A stretch of DNA of 43,214 nucleotides from an uncultured Clostridia bacterium (GTDB taxonomy: Bacteria > Bacillota > Clostridia > Christensenellales > UBA1242): the NCBI GenBank assembly GCA_945937975.1, contig CAMEUD010000002.1, positions 1 to 43,214 on the forward strand, written 5' to 3'. Shown here one piece after another: positions 1 to 7,314 of the stretch. The position numbers and the translations under genes were made by a program. The notes below the pieces were generated by a model. The model was not told the origin of the DNA, made no database searches, and worked only from the letters and a program-made list of their open reading frames with translations. How positions within the stretch are numbered: position 1 is the first letter of the stretch; each line of letters starts with the position of its first letter.

Positions 1-24
1 GATGAAGATAACAATAATAACTAA
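1..24 (+). CDS. C-terminal end of a gene entering from the left (partial)
   Basis: Frame 1 from the first base is open for seven codons reading DEDNNNN and then stops at 22-24. A strong hairpin terminator follows at once, which is what the end of a rightward gene would look like. Acidic/asparagine tails are common in this AT-rich genome. Too little is present to name the product, and the reading could be chance. Confidence 0.35.
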   Translation, partial: DEDNNNN

Positions 25-58
25 AAAAGACTGGTGTAATTCACCCAGTCTTTTTTTG
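24..58. terminator. Bidirectional intrinsic terminator
   Basis: The stem GACTGG/CCAGTC (29-34/45-50) is flanked by A6 on the left and T7 on the right. It can therefore end transcripts from both directions: the gene entering from the left and the leftward transglutaminase-like gene whose stop codon is at 59-61. Confidence 0.9.
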
Positions 59-1471
59 TTAACAAGTTTGTTCCATTTCTGTTTTTTTACAATTATTTTG
101 AGTTGTTGTTTGTTTTTCAAATATATTAAATTCTGGATATCTTTCACAGAATCTTTTTAGATTGTCATACGAAAAGCGAGACAATTTGTTTTTGATAAAG
201 AATTTTTCTTCTTTTGTCTTATTATTTTTTAAAATGTATTTTACCCTTGAATATGCTTCTTCCTTTGTAAAGTTATTCTTTTTTAGTACAGCAAGAATCA
301 TTGCTACTAGTTGACCAAGTTCTATTGGTTTACTTTGAGATTTTAAACAATTAAAGCATAACTCGTGGTCATCCAACAAATCTTTCCTTACTTTTTTGTC
401 GATTTCTTTTGACATTTTTATTTCATCGTTAATGTTATACTTCCTTCTCAATTCAATGCAATTGTTTATCATATGATTCAAAAGACTTCTGTTTGGTCTT
501 GCATCTTCATCCACTACCGAACTAGGTATATCAGTTATATAGTTATAACTTAATTTTGCGTTTGAATCTAACACATTCATTAATTGTGCAATTCCACGTT
601 TTTCTGTCATCTCATCAGTTTTTAGTTCATAAAATGAATATTTTAACATATCAAGAGGTACCAAAAATGAAGCCAATGCAAACTTATTAGATTCATTTTT
701 CCTTTTTGTGTCGGAAGTTGGATCAATATAATAATATCCATTCAAATTATATTTTTCATCTTTAAGGTAAACAATTGCTGTCATATGACTATAGTCTATG
801 TTATTTTCATTTACCATTAGAAAATTCTCAAACATTACAACATTGTTTTTATCAATTCTTGCCATTATTTCTTTTAGTAACTCAACATATCCAACGCAAA
901 CAATTTTATTAGAATTTAGTATTGAATATATTGCTCTTGAAATATTCTTGTTCTCATCATCACTTTCTTTTTGATATGGTATACTTGTGATATCAAAATA
1001 TGCCATAAGCAATTGCTCTGCTGGTGATAAATCTAACTTTTTAATTTTGTCAGCAATATCATCCAATTTTTGATTTGCTTTTATTATGTCATAAACTCCC
1101 CAAGTTATATCGGCATCTTCTATCCCCAAATTGATATAAGGGTATTTTTGTGCTAACTCATATAACCTTTTACAAGTTACATTGCTATCAACATATGCAT
1201 TTGAACTATGCCTAAATGAAATAATAATATTATCTTTGTTTATCTTCCATTTTAATTTGCGATAAGCATTTTCAATTCTATCTTCAAGACTTTTATTTAA
1301 GAAAGGCTCTGAATCGAATTGTAATTCTTTTTCTTCAAATAAATATACAAACTTAATATCAGTTCGCCCCAACTCTTTACACTTTTCTTTGTAATCTTTT
1401 ATATTTTTGTCAAAATCATTGTTGACTTCTGCATATATTGCCGGATAATAAAATTTGATTTCTTTTTTCAT
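59..1471 (-). CDS. Transglutaminase-like cysteine-protease-fold protein, paralogue 1
   Basis: 470 aa, no signal peptide or membrane segment, so probably cytoplasmic. The middle carries a transglutaminase-like core: candidate nucleophile C192 in VCVGYVELLKEI, H229 in YSHMTAIVYL and D250 in YYIDPTSD, the order expected of a Cys-His-Asp triad. An N-terminal domain of about 185 residues (motifs ISFRHSS, LGIEDADITW, DLSPAEQLL) and a helical C-terminal domain match nothing I can name. It is a clear paralogue of the next leftward gene (1922-3274), sharing both the core and the N-terminal motifs. The start has an SD-like GAAGGG and a promoter just upstream. Whether it is a protease, a peptidase or an inactive binding module cannot be told from sequence. 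Confidence 0.8.
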   Translation of the reverse strand: MKKEIKFYYPAIYAEVNNDFDKNIKDYKEKCKELGRTDIKFVYLFEEKELQFDSEPFLNKSLEDRIENAYRKLKWKINKDNIIISFRHSSNAYVDSNVTCKRLYELAQKYPYINLGIEDADITWGVYDIIKANQKLDDIADKIKKLDLSPAEQLLMAYFDITSIPYQKESDDENKNISRAIYSILNSNKIVCVGYVELLKEIMARIDKNNVVMFENFLMVNENNIDYSHMTAIVYLKDEKYNLNGYYYIDPTSDTKRKNESNKFALASFLVPLDMLKYSFYELKTDEMTEKRGIAQLMNVLDSNAKLSYNYITDIPSSVVDEDARPNRSLLNHMINNCIELRRKYNINDEIKMSKEIDKKVRKDLLDDHELCFNCLKSQSKPIELGQLVAMILAVLKKNNFTKEEAYSRVKYILKNNKTKEEKFFIKNKLSRFSYDNLKRFCERYPEFNIFEKQTTTQNNCKKTEMEQTC

Positions 1472-1486
1472 ATTCCCTTCGTTTTT

Positions 1487-1515
1487 ATTTTATCACAAAA
1501 CAAATATGTGGTCAA
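1487..1515 (-). promoter_or_regulatory. Promoter of transglutaminase-like gene 1
   Basis: Leftward TTGACC (1510-1515), 17 bp spacer, TAAAAT (1487-1492) preceded by an extended TG element. The predicted transcript start gives a leader of about 10 nt containing a GAAGGG SD-like sequence. Confidence 0.7.
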
Positions 1516-1574
1516 TACTTGCATTTTTGTACACATATGTAATTAAGGTTATAACAAATAAATATATCAATCAT

Positions 1575-1603
1575 TTGACAAAAAAATTTTGTTATAATAT
1601 ATT
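1575..1603 (+). promoter_or_regulatory. Promoter of tRNA-Gly
   Basis: TTGACA (1575-1580), 17 bp, TATATT (1598-1603). The predicted start near 1610 is a few bases before the mature tRNA 5' end. Confidence 0.8.
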
Positions 1604-1613
1604 GTACTATGAT

Positions 1614-1687
1614 GCAGGTGTAGTTTAGTGGTAAAACAAAAGCTTCCCAAGCTTTGGTCGTGAGTTCGATTCTCATCACTTGCTCCA
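1614..1687 (+). tRNA. tRNA-Gly (anticodon CCC)
   Basis: Complete cloverleaf: acceptor gcaggtg/cacttgc, D stem gttt/aaac, anticodon stem aaagc/gcttt with loop ttcccaa, T loop ttcgatt, encoded CCA at 1685-1687. Loop positions 34-36 read CCC, decoding GGG. It lies between the two transglutaminase-like paralogues, but no integrase or att repeat accompanies it. Confidence 0.96.
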
Positions 1688-1689
1688 TA

Positions 1690-1761
1690 GAAAAAACATC
1701 GCCCTTTTGATTTGATTTGAAATTATCATTTCAAATTTTCATCTTTTGGGCGTGTTTTTTC
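1690..1761 (+). terminator. Long compound hairpin terminating the tRNA-Gly transcript
   Basis: Outer arms GAAAAAACA/TGTTTTTTC and CGCCC/GGGCG enclose a perfect inner hairpin, ATTTGAAAT TATC ATTTCAAAT (1715-1736). The T6 tract in the right arm makes it a plausible terminator, but at 72 nt it is longer than needed for one. Confidence 0.6.
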
Positions 1762-1766
1762 TTTTT

Positions 1767-1810
1767 ACCCACCAATCGAAAACTCCACTTCGCTAAGGAG
1801 TTTTGTGGGT
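1767..1810. repeat. Second palindromic element after tRNA-Gly
   Basis: Nested arms ACCCAC/GTGGGT (1767-1772/1805-1810) and AAAACTCC/GGAGTTTT (1779-1786/1797-1804) with a 10 nt apical loop and a one-sided bulge. There is no T tract of terminator type. It is compatible with a REP-like palindrome or a small structured RNA. Confidence 0.5.
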
Positions 1811-1921
1811 GCTTTCCTTTATAGTATGGTTTCGCTTTTATAGATTTATTAGAAAATTTTATTCTATAAAATATTCTTTATACTTTTACTTTTTCATTCA
1901 CCGTTCAAAAAAAAGAGATTA

Positions 1922-3274
1922 TCACATCTCTTTTTCTTTATTTTTTGGTATTACACTTAACAAAATTTCTTTTGTTGATTTATCTAAATTTTTATTATTT
2001 AACGCCATTCTATTTTGATATAATGAAAAACTTGAGAATGCATTTCTCCCAAACTTTTGTTGCGTTGTATAATAATTGTCTTTATATATTCGACAAACCT
2101 TTTGATTTATTATTTCATCGGTATCATCTTTATTTGTTGCCTTTAACACATTTTTAATAAGTTTTAGCATCGTGTCCAGCGAATATTCTTTGCTTCTTTG
2201 CCTTATTAAGGAATATGTAAATTGTGGGGATTTTTTATATATGTCCTTTATTGGCAAATTTGTAAATTCATTTTCTTTACCTATCAATGCCCTCAACCTT
2301 TTGTCGTTGTTCAAAAATTCTTCAAAAGTTTCCGTTAATACAACGCTAGTTTGGCCAAGGCTTACTTGGTCAGCATATTGAGGTCTGTGATATGTCGCAA
2401 TATTGTTGTATGTTGCTGTTATGTGTTCAACTGTATCATACCTTATTGGATATGTTTGTATCAAGGAATTTATATTTCTTATTTCTCTTATTGGCAACAT
2501 AAAATATGCTAATCTTATACTTGTGTCGCCATCTCGTTTTGAGTCCCATGTCGGATCACAATAATAGTATCCGTCAAGATTGTATTTTTCATCTTTTAAA
2601 TAAATAATACAAGTTTCGTGATATTCTGTTCTATTCTTATTCGGCAATTTAACTTTATTCGAAAAAATCTGTATATCATTTCCTAGTCCAAGCCTTGCCA
2701 TTATCTCTTTAAGCAGTTCAACATAACCAACACAGACAATTTTGTCAGAGTTCAATACTCCAAAAACTTCTCTTGAAGTGTACAAACTTTCAATACTTGA
2801 TGCTTCCTTGTATATTTTTTGAGTAATAATTGTGTATACCAAAAATAGTTGTTCAAGTTTTGACAAATCTTTACTTTTTACTTCTTTAACGATGTCTTCT
2901 ATTTTTTTGTTTGCATTTATAATTTGTTCACTTGACCATGTTACATCTCCTGACTCAATACCCAAATGATAACCATCAAAATGCTTTTCCAATTCATATA
3001 GCACTTTACAACTTTCATTGGAATTTGTTTTTAAAGTTTTATCATGCAAAAAAGAAATGATAAACTCATCTTTTTTTATTCCATTTTTTGTCATTAACTC
3101 AATAATTTTATTAATATTTTCTATTTGACAATTTAAGTCGCCTTTAAGTAAATCCTTTTCCCTTAATATGTAAACAAACTTGGCATTACCTTTTTGCCTT
3201 AAACTTTTAAAAAATTTTACATAACTATCAAAGGAATAACCATTTGTTGCATCGTAATAATATTTTTGTTCCAT
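1922..3274 (-). CDS. Transglutaminase-like cysteine-protease-fold protein, paralogue 2
   Basis: 450 aa, related to the gene at 59-1471 over most of its length. The core is nearly identical around C181 (VCVGYVELLKEIMARLG), H219 (EYHETCIIYL) and D240 (YYYCDPTWD), so the candidate Cys-His-Asp triad is kept. The N-terminal motifs ISFLHDK, LGIESGDVTW and DLSKLEQL align with those of the first copy, while the C-terminal helical region is more diverged. No signal peptide or membrane segment is seen. The start ATG has no SD and lies exactly six bases after a TATACT box, so the mRNA is predicted to be leaderless. A duplicated, diversifying pair is certain from sequence; the substrate is unknown. Confidence 0.8.
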   Translation of the reverse strand: MEQKYYYDATNGYSFDSYVKFFKSLRQKGNAKFVYILREKDLLKGDLNCQIENINKIIELMTKNGIKKDEFIISFLHDKTLKTNSNESCKVLYELEKHFDGYHLGIESGDVTWSSEQIINANKKIEDIVKEVKSKDLSKLEQLFLVYTIITQKIYKEASSIESLYTSREVFGVLNSDKIVCVGYVELLKEIMARLGLGNDIQIFSNKVKLPNKNRTEYHETCIIYLKDEKYNLDGYYYCDPTWDSKRDGDTSIRLAYFMLPIREIRNINSLIQTYPIRYDTVEHITATYNNIATYHRPQYADQVSLGQTSVVLTETFEEFLNNDKRLRALIGKENEFTNLPIKDIYKKSPQFTYSLIRQRSKEYSLDTMLKLIKNVLKATNKDDTDEIINQKVCRIYKDNYYTTQQKFGRNAFSSFSLYQNRMALNNKNLDKSTKEILLSVIPKNKEKEM

Positions 3275-3280
3275 ACTTTT

Positions 3281-3309
3281 AGTATAATAATAATGTTGAA
3301 ATTTGTCAA
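3281..3309 (-). promoter_or_regulatory. Promoter giving a leaderless mRNA (transglutaminase-like gene 2)
   Basis: Leftward TTGACA (3304-3309), 17 bp, TATACT (3281-3286). Six bases (AAAAGT) separate the -10 box from the ATG, placing +1 on the A of the start codon. There is no room for an SD. Confidence 0.75.
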
Positions 3310-3316
3310 GATTACA

Positions 3317-3904
3317 TCATTTTTGAGTTATATCTTTTGTGATTATAAAAATAAGCACAATAATTGTTTGAAGCGGTATTCCTAGCAAAAATATTGGCCA
3401 TGCAATAGTTCGTGGTAACAGAACAACAAAAACAGATGCCAAAATCGACCATATACAAAGCGAAGACAATGTAAAAGTGCAAGTTCTATTCCACCATTTT
3501 CTGCTACAAAATATTGAAATTAAAAGTGCAATACTTGTTGCAATTACAAAAACTTTCCAAGTGTTTGATTGATTTATTAAAATATTGTAAACAAATATAA
3601 TTGTTGCCAAAGTATAACAACTGACAACCAAAAGTAATGCAATCGCAATTTTTATTTGGGCTTTTATATTATTTTTCTGTTTTGGTACTTCTTCGTGCGA
3701 ATGAATTAACCAGTCAAACTCAACGCCATAAAATTCACATAGTTTTAATAACACATCAATATCTGGCATAGAATCACCAATTTCCCATCTTGACACTGCT
3801 TTATCTGAATAATTAAACTCTCTTGCAACATCTTTTTGAGTTAATTTTTTATTTTTTCTAAGCATTATTAAATTTTTTGATATGTTTTGTTTTATATCTT
3901 CCAT
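3317..3904 (-). CDS. XRE-family helix-turn-helix regulator with a C-terminal membrane domain
   Basis: 195 aa. Residues ~8-62 form a Cro/C1-type HTH (LTQKDVAREF, then YSDKAVSRWEIGDSMPD), followed by a short linker. About four hydrophobic segments then fill residues ~84-191. Such membrane-tethered XRE proteins are common in Firmicutes and probably act as transcription factors sensing membrane or envelope state; the ligand is unknown. The ATG has no SD and sits six bases after an extended TAATAT box, another predicted leaderless start. An 11 bp inverted repeat in the divergent intergenic region (3951-4000) is a candidate operator for autoregulation or for the divergent acyltransferase gene. Confidence 0.85.
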   Translation of the reverse strand: MEDIKQNISKNLIMLRKNKKLTQKDVAREFNYSDKAVSRWEIGDSMPDIDVLLKLCEFYGVEFDWLIHSHEEVPKQKNNIKAQIKIAIALLLVVSCYTLATIIFVYNILINQSNTWKVFVIATSIALLISIFCSRKWWNRTCTFTLSSLCIWSILASVFVVLLPRTIAWPIFLLGIPLQTIIVLIFIITKDITQK

Positions 3905-3910
3905 ATAAAT

Positions 3911-3939
3911 ATATTAACATTTTTAAGCAAAATACTCAA
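3911..3939 (-). promoter_or_regulatory. Promoter of the XRE gene (leaderless configuration)
   Basis: Leftward TTGAGT (3934-3939), 17 bp ending in an extended TGT, TAATAT (3911-3916), then six bases (ATTTAT) and the ATG at 3904. Confidence 0.65.
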
Positions 3940-3950
3940 ACAAAAAACCT

Positions 3951-4000
3951 AATTCTATTTTAAATAGAGTTTAAATTTTATGGTAAGTCAAAATAGAATT
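3951..4000. promoter_or_regulatory. Inverted repeat, candidate operator between divergent genes
   Basis: AATTCTATTTT (3951-3961) and AAAATAGAATT (3990-4000) are perfect 11 bp inverted copies, 28 bp apart. The left copy overlaps a second small palindrome (CTATTTTAAATAG). They lie between the XRE gene and the acyltransferase promoter. Confidence 0.45.
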
Positions 4001-4030
4001 AATTTTGAGAATACATTTTTAATTTTTCTC

Positions 4031-4059
4031 TTGATAGTTTTTTTATTTACATATATACT
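4031..4059 (+). promoter_or_regulatory. Promoter of the acyltransferase gene
   Basis: TTGATA (4031-4036), 17 bp, TATACT (4054-4059). A second -10-like TATAAT lies at 4061-4066 but has no well-placed -35. Confidence 0.5.
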
Positions 4060-4107
4060 CTATAATACAATTATTTTTAAAAATTTACATAAGATAAAAA
4101 AGGGTAC

Positions 4108-4902
4108 TTGATAAAAATGAATAAAGTCGAAATATTAAAAAGAATTGATGAATGTGAAAGAGTAAAAGATTTTTCTGCACACACAACCCCACCCAACACA
4201 AAAAAGATTTTACCAGTTGCTGATAATTACGATTATATGCAAAAAGGGTTTTTTACTCAAACAGGTTGTTTGTTTGGAAAGACATTATTTAATGTTGCAA
4301 AGTTTGTTATTCCACCATATTTTAGATTTAAAGTTGTTGGCAAAGAAAATTTGAAAGGACTTAAAAAAGCAATTTTAACTTCAAATCATATCAACAATAT
4401 GGATTCAATTTTAATAAAACGAGCAGTTGGTCATCACAAATTAAGAATAACTGTTGCACCTTTTAACAATTACAAAAGTTTACTTGGAAAATGTATGCGT
4501 GGAGCTGGGATTATGCCCATTGGAGAAAGTTTGCCAAGTTTAAGACATTTTTCGAGTGCAATAACAAATTATCTTAACAAAAACAATTTTGTTTTATTTT
4601 ACCCAGAAGGCTCACTTTGGTGGTGTTATGAAAAACCAAGACCACTATATAATGGTGCATATTTTTATGCAGTTAAAAACAATGTCCCTATTGTCCCTAT
4701 GTTTTTTACTTTTAAGAATTTAAGAAAGAAAAAGAATGGAATATACAAAAAACAATTTATTCTTCATATTGGTAAACCTATTTATGCCAAAGATAATTTG
4801 ACAGATAAAGAAAATATTAAATATATGCAAGAACAAAATATGGAGTTCAATATCAAAACTTATGAAGAATTTTATGGTAAAAAATTAGAATATCTTGATT
4901 AA
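4108..4902 (+). CDS. plsC: 1-acyl-sn-glycerol-3-phosphate acyltransferase family protein (PlsC-like)
   Basis: 264 aa. The LPLAT signature is present: H94-x4-D99 in SNHINNMDS is the catalytic dyad, and FYPEGSLWW (~165-172) matches the substrate-binding FPEGT block. Members of this family transfer an acyl group to lysophosphatidic acid or related lysolipids at the inner membrane face. The glycerol-phosphate substrate is inferred from the family only. The N-terminal ~60 residues lack the usual hydrophobic anchor, and WW follows the PEG block, so a variant specificity is possible. The start is ambiguous: TTG at 4108 is close behind an AGGG, and ATG at 4117 is in frame with spacing of about 12. 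It converges on glnN with a shared terminator. Confidence 0.82.
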   Translation: MIKMNKVEILKRIDECERVKDFSAHTTPPNTKKILPVADNYDYMQKGFFTQTGCLFGKTLFNVAKFVIPPYFRFKVVGKENLKGLKKAILTSNHINNMDSILIKRAVGHHKLRITVAPFNNYKSLLGKCMRGAGIMPIGESLPSLRHFSSAITNYLNKNNFVLFYPEGSLWWCYEKPRPLYNGAYFYAVKNNVPIVPMFFTFKNLRKKKNGIYKKQFILHIGKPIYAKDNLTDKENIKYMQEQNMEFNIKTYEEFYGKKLEYLD

Positions 4903-4906
4903 AAAG

Positions 4907-4932
4907 CACAACAAAACTTGTTGTGTTTTTTT
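4907..4932. terminator. Bidirectional terminator between plsC-like gene and glnN
   Basis: CACAACAA/TTGTTGTG stem (4907-4914/4918-4925), 3 nt loop, T run on the right and A run on the left. Confidence 0.9.
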
Positions 4933-6984
4933 CTAATATAACATATCATTGTAAGTTGGAATATCTAACAAATTTGATGGCAAAAGTTTTTCTATTTCAT
5001 CATACACACTTCTTACCTTTGACATTTGTGGTAAAAATTCTAGTTTTATAAATTCAATATCTTCACTAAATTTTTCAAAAGTCAAAGTAGATAATTTTAA
5101 TGCTTGCTTATATAATTCTTCATAAAGTTTTGTAATTGTCATTAATGTTTTTGTTCTTGCATTTGAATTTGACATAAGCACAGATAATGAATTTATATAA
5201 GTGTTAATTGCTGGGAAAATTTGTTTGTTTAACATTTCCAACATTGTTTTTGCTTCAAGTTTTATTGTATTTATATATTTTGATGTTAATGCCTGTTTTC
5301 TTAAACATAACTCATCTTTGTTTAATACATTAGTGTCTTTAAATAATTCAACAATGTCATCATCTAATAATTTATCATAAACACTTAAACCATCTTTATA
5401 TTCAATAAGTCCCCTTGAAAGTGCTTCATCTTTCCAATTTTTGTCATAACAGTTTCCATTGTTAATAACTTTACCATGCAATGTTATAAGATTTTTTAAT
5501 TCATCTATTAATATTTCTCTAACATTTTCTTTATCTTTTAATTTACCATACAAATCTTTAATCATTTTTGAAAGAGATGTTGAAATGCAAGTTAAAGGGA
5601 ATGCCAAAGACTGACTTGAACCAACCATTCTAAATTCGAATTTATTACCAACAAAAGCAAATGGACTAGTTCTATTTCTATCACAATAATCTTTTTGTGC
5701 TTGTGGCAAACTTTTTACTTTTGTATCCAAATATTTCTTTTTGTCAAAATGTTTTTTATCATCAAAAAACATATTTAATGAATTTAATACATAATCACTT
5801 GCAAACGCAGACACAATCGCAGGTGGGGCTTCATCTCCACCCAATCTTAAATCATTATCTCTATATGCAGTTGATAACCTTATTAACTTATTATATTTGT
5901 CTATGCTAGACACCATACAAACAAAGAATGTGTAAAATAATAATCTATCATCAAGTCCTAAATCAAACAAATTTATACCAGTATCTGTGCTAATTGATAA
6001 GTTAGCATGCTTACCACTTCCATTAATTCCATTAAAAGGTTTTTCGCTAAAAAGTGCAGTCATATTATATTTGTTTGCAGTTTCTTTAATTGTTTGAAGT
6101 ATTAAATAGTTTTGGTCGCAACTAATATTTGCCAAACTATAAATTGGGACAATTTCATATTGATTTGGTGCAACTTCGTTATGTTGCAATTTTGCACTTA
6201 TTCCCATTTTCCATAATGTGTTATTTACTTCATTCATAAATATGCTTATTTTATCTTCAATAACACCAAAATAATGAGAACACAACTCTTGTGATTTTAC
6301 AGGCTTTGCTCCAAGCAAAGTTCTTCCAACAATTTTTAAATCAAAACGCTTATTGAAATCATTTGAGTTAATCAAAAAGTATTCTTGTTCTGCTCCGACA
6401 CTCAAATTTACTTTTTTAACATTTTTGTAACCCAAAACATGAATTAATTTAACTGAATTTTCACTAAGGCTTTCAAGGGCTCTTAATAATGGTGTTTTTT
6501 CATCTAAACATGTTCCATTATATGAGCAAAATGCAGTTGGAATATATACAACTCTATTTTTTGCACTATCTTCTTTTATAAAAATTGGCGAAGTGTAATC
6601 CCAAACTGTATATCCCCTTGCTTCAAATGTCATTCGTTCTCCACCATTAGGAAAACTTGATGCATCTGTTTCACCTTTAATCAAATCTTTTGCCGAAAAC
6701 TTTTCTATAAACTTATTAGCTTTTGTTGGTTCAATAAAAGACACTTGTTTCCCTGCACTTTGATTCGTTAGTGGCATAAACCAATGAGTATAATGAGATG
6801 CTTTTTTATCTTTTGCCCATTTCATGATTGATTTTGCTATTTTTTGTGCAATATCATAAGTTAATGCTCCACCTTCATTTTTTATTTTTTTGTATGTATG
6901 AAATGAGAATATGTCGAGATATTTTTTCATAACTCTATCACTAAATACAAATTCTCCAAATAATTTTTCCGTTTTTGACTTCAT
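4933..6984 (-). CDS. glnN: Glutamine synthetase type III
   Basis: 683 aa, the length expected of GSIII and much longer than GSI/GSII. The block GGERMTFEARGYTVWD at 114-129 is typical of the type III family. Later motifs include GSGKHANLS (substrate/metal region), GGDEAPPAI and NRTSPFAFVGNKFEFR. The enzyme condenses glutamate with ammonia using ATP in the cytoplasm and is the only glutamine synthetase visible here. The start is supported by an AAGGAG SD. Its own promoter and a leader of about 140 nt with a terminator hairpin directly ahead of the SD suggest transcriptional attenuation. The neighbouring acyltransferase is convergent and HPF divergent, so the gene is monocistronic. Confidence 0.95.
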   Translation of the reverse strand: MKSKTEKLFGEFVFSDRVMKKYLDIFSFHTYKKIKNEGGALTYDIAQKIAKSIMKWAKDKKASHYTHWFMPLTNQSAGKQVSFIEPTKANKFIEKFSAKDLIKGETDASSFPNGGERMTFEARGYTVWDYTSPIFIKEDSAKNRVVYIPTAFCSYNGTCLDEKTPLLRALESLSENSVKLIHVLGYKNVKKVNLSVGAEQEYFLINSNDFNKRFDLKIVGRTLLGAKPVKSQELCSHYFGVIEDKISIFMNEVNNTLWKMGISAKLQHNEVAPNQYEIVPIYSLANISCDQNYLILQTIKETANKYNMTALFSEKPFNGINGSGKHANLSISTDTGINLFDLGLDDRLLFYTFFVCMVSSIDKYNKLIRLSTAYRDNDLRLGGDEAPPAIVSAFASDYVLNSLNMFFDDKKHFDKKKYLDTKVKSLPQAQKDYCDRNRTSPFAFVGNKFEFRMVGSSQSLAFPLTCISTSLSKMIKDLYGKLKDKENVREILIDELKNLITLHGKVINNGNCYDKNWKDEALSRGLIEYKDGLSVYDKLLDDDIVELFKDTNVLNKDELCLRKQALTSKYINTIKLEAKTMLEMLNKQIFPAINTYINSLSVLMSNSNARTKTLMTITKLYEELYKQALKLSTLTFEKFSEDIEFIKLEFLPQMSKVRSVYDEIEKLLPSNLLDIPTYNDMLY

Positions 6985-7126
6985 AAAATTCTCCTTTTAA
7001 ACAAAAAAACAACCAAATTTGCTTTGGTTGTTCTTACTTTTTTAATTTTTTACACAACAAAACAATTGTAACAAATATTTACAATAAAAGAATATTTTGT
7101 TGTTGTTGTTGAAATTTTTTCATACA
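6985..7126 (-). promoter_or_regulatory. glnN leader with attenuator-like terminator
   Basis: Transcribed leftward from the promoter at 7133-7161. First comes a hairpin with outer arms ACAACAAAA/TTTTGTTGT (7054-7062/7095-7103) and an inner TTGTAA/TTACAA stem. Then a textbook terminator, AACAACCAAA/TTTGGTTGTT with a U7 run (7003-7032), lies immediately before the SD. No leftward gene upstream needs this terminator, because HPF is divergent. The right part of the first hairpin could pair with the terminator's ACAACCAAA arm, giving alternative folds. It matches no riboswitch class I recognise, and the loops do not fit the paired hexaloops bound by ANTAR antiterminators. Confidence 0.6.
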
Positions 7127-7132
7127 ATATTT

Positions 7133-7161
7133 ATATTACTCGCCTTAAAAAAATTTGTCAA
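7133..7161 (-). promoter_or_regulatory. Promoter of glnN
   Basis: Leftward TTGACA (7156-7161), 17 bp, TAATAT (7133-7138). Predicted start near 7126. Confidence 0.75.
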
Positions 7162-7263
7162 TATATATTATGATAATTTTTTTATTTGTGTTAAATTTTT
7201 TAAAATACTAAATTTTAACAACTTTTAAAAACTAAATATTGAATAAAATCATTAAGTTTTGTT

Positions 7264-7291
7264 TTGTTTTTTAATTTTTCTTTGCTATAAT
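7264..7291 (+). promoter_or_regulatory. Promoter of the HPF gene
   Basis: Extended -10 TGCTATAAT (7283-7291) with a weak TTGTTT -35 at 7264-7269 (16 bp spacer). A GGGAGG SD follows before the ATG at 7315. Confidence 0.65.
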
Positions 7292-7314
7292 ACAGATATC
7301 AAAGGGAGGCAATT

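Noticed and set aside
1560..1921. tRNA-Gly as an integration site for a mobile element carrying the transglutaminase-like pair
   Set aside because: No integrase, no repeated tRNA 3' end and no phage or plasmid genes were found in the window.
6985..7314. raiA-motif RNA upstream of the HPF gene
   Set aside because: The spacer is almost pure A/T with no long structured conserved region on the HPF strand. The only hairpins belong to the glnN leader.
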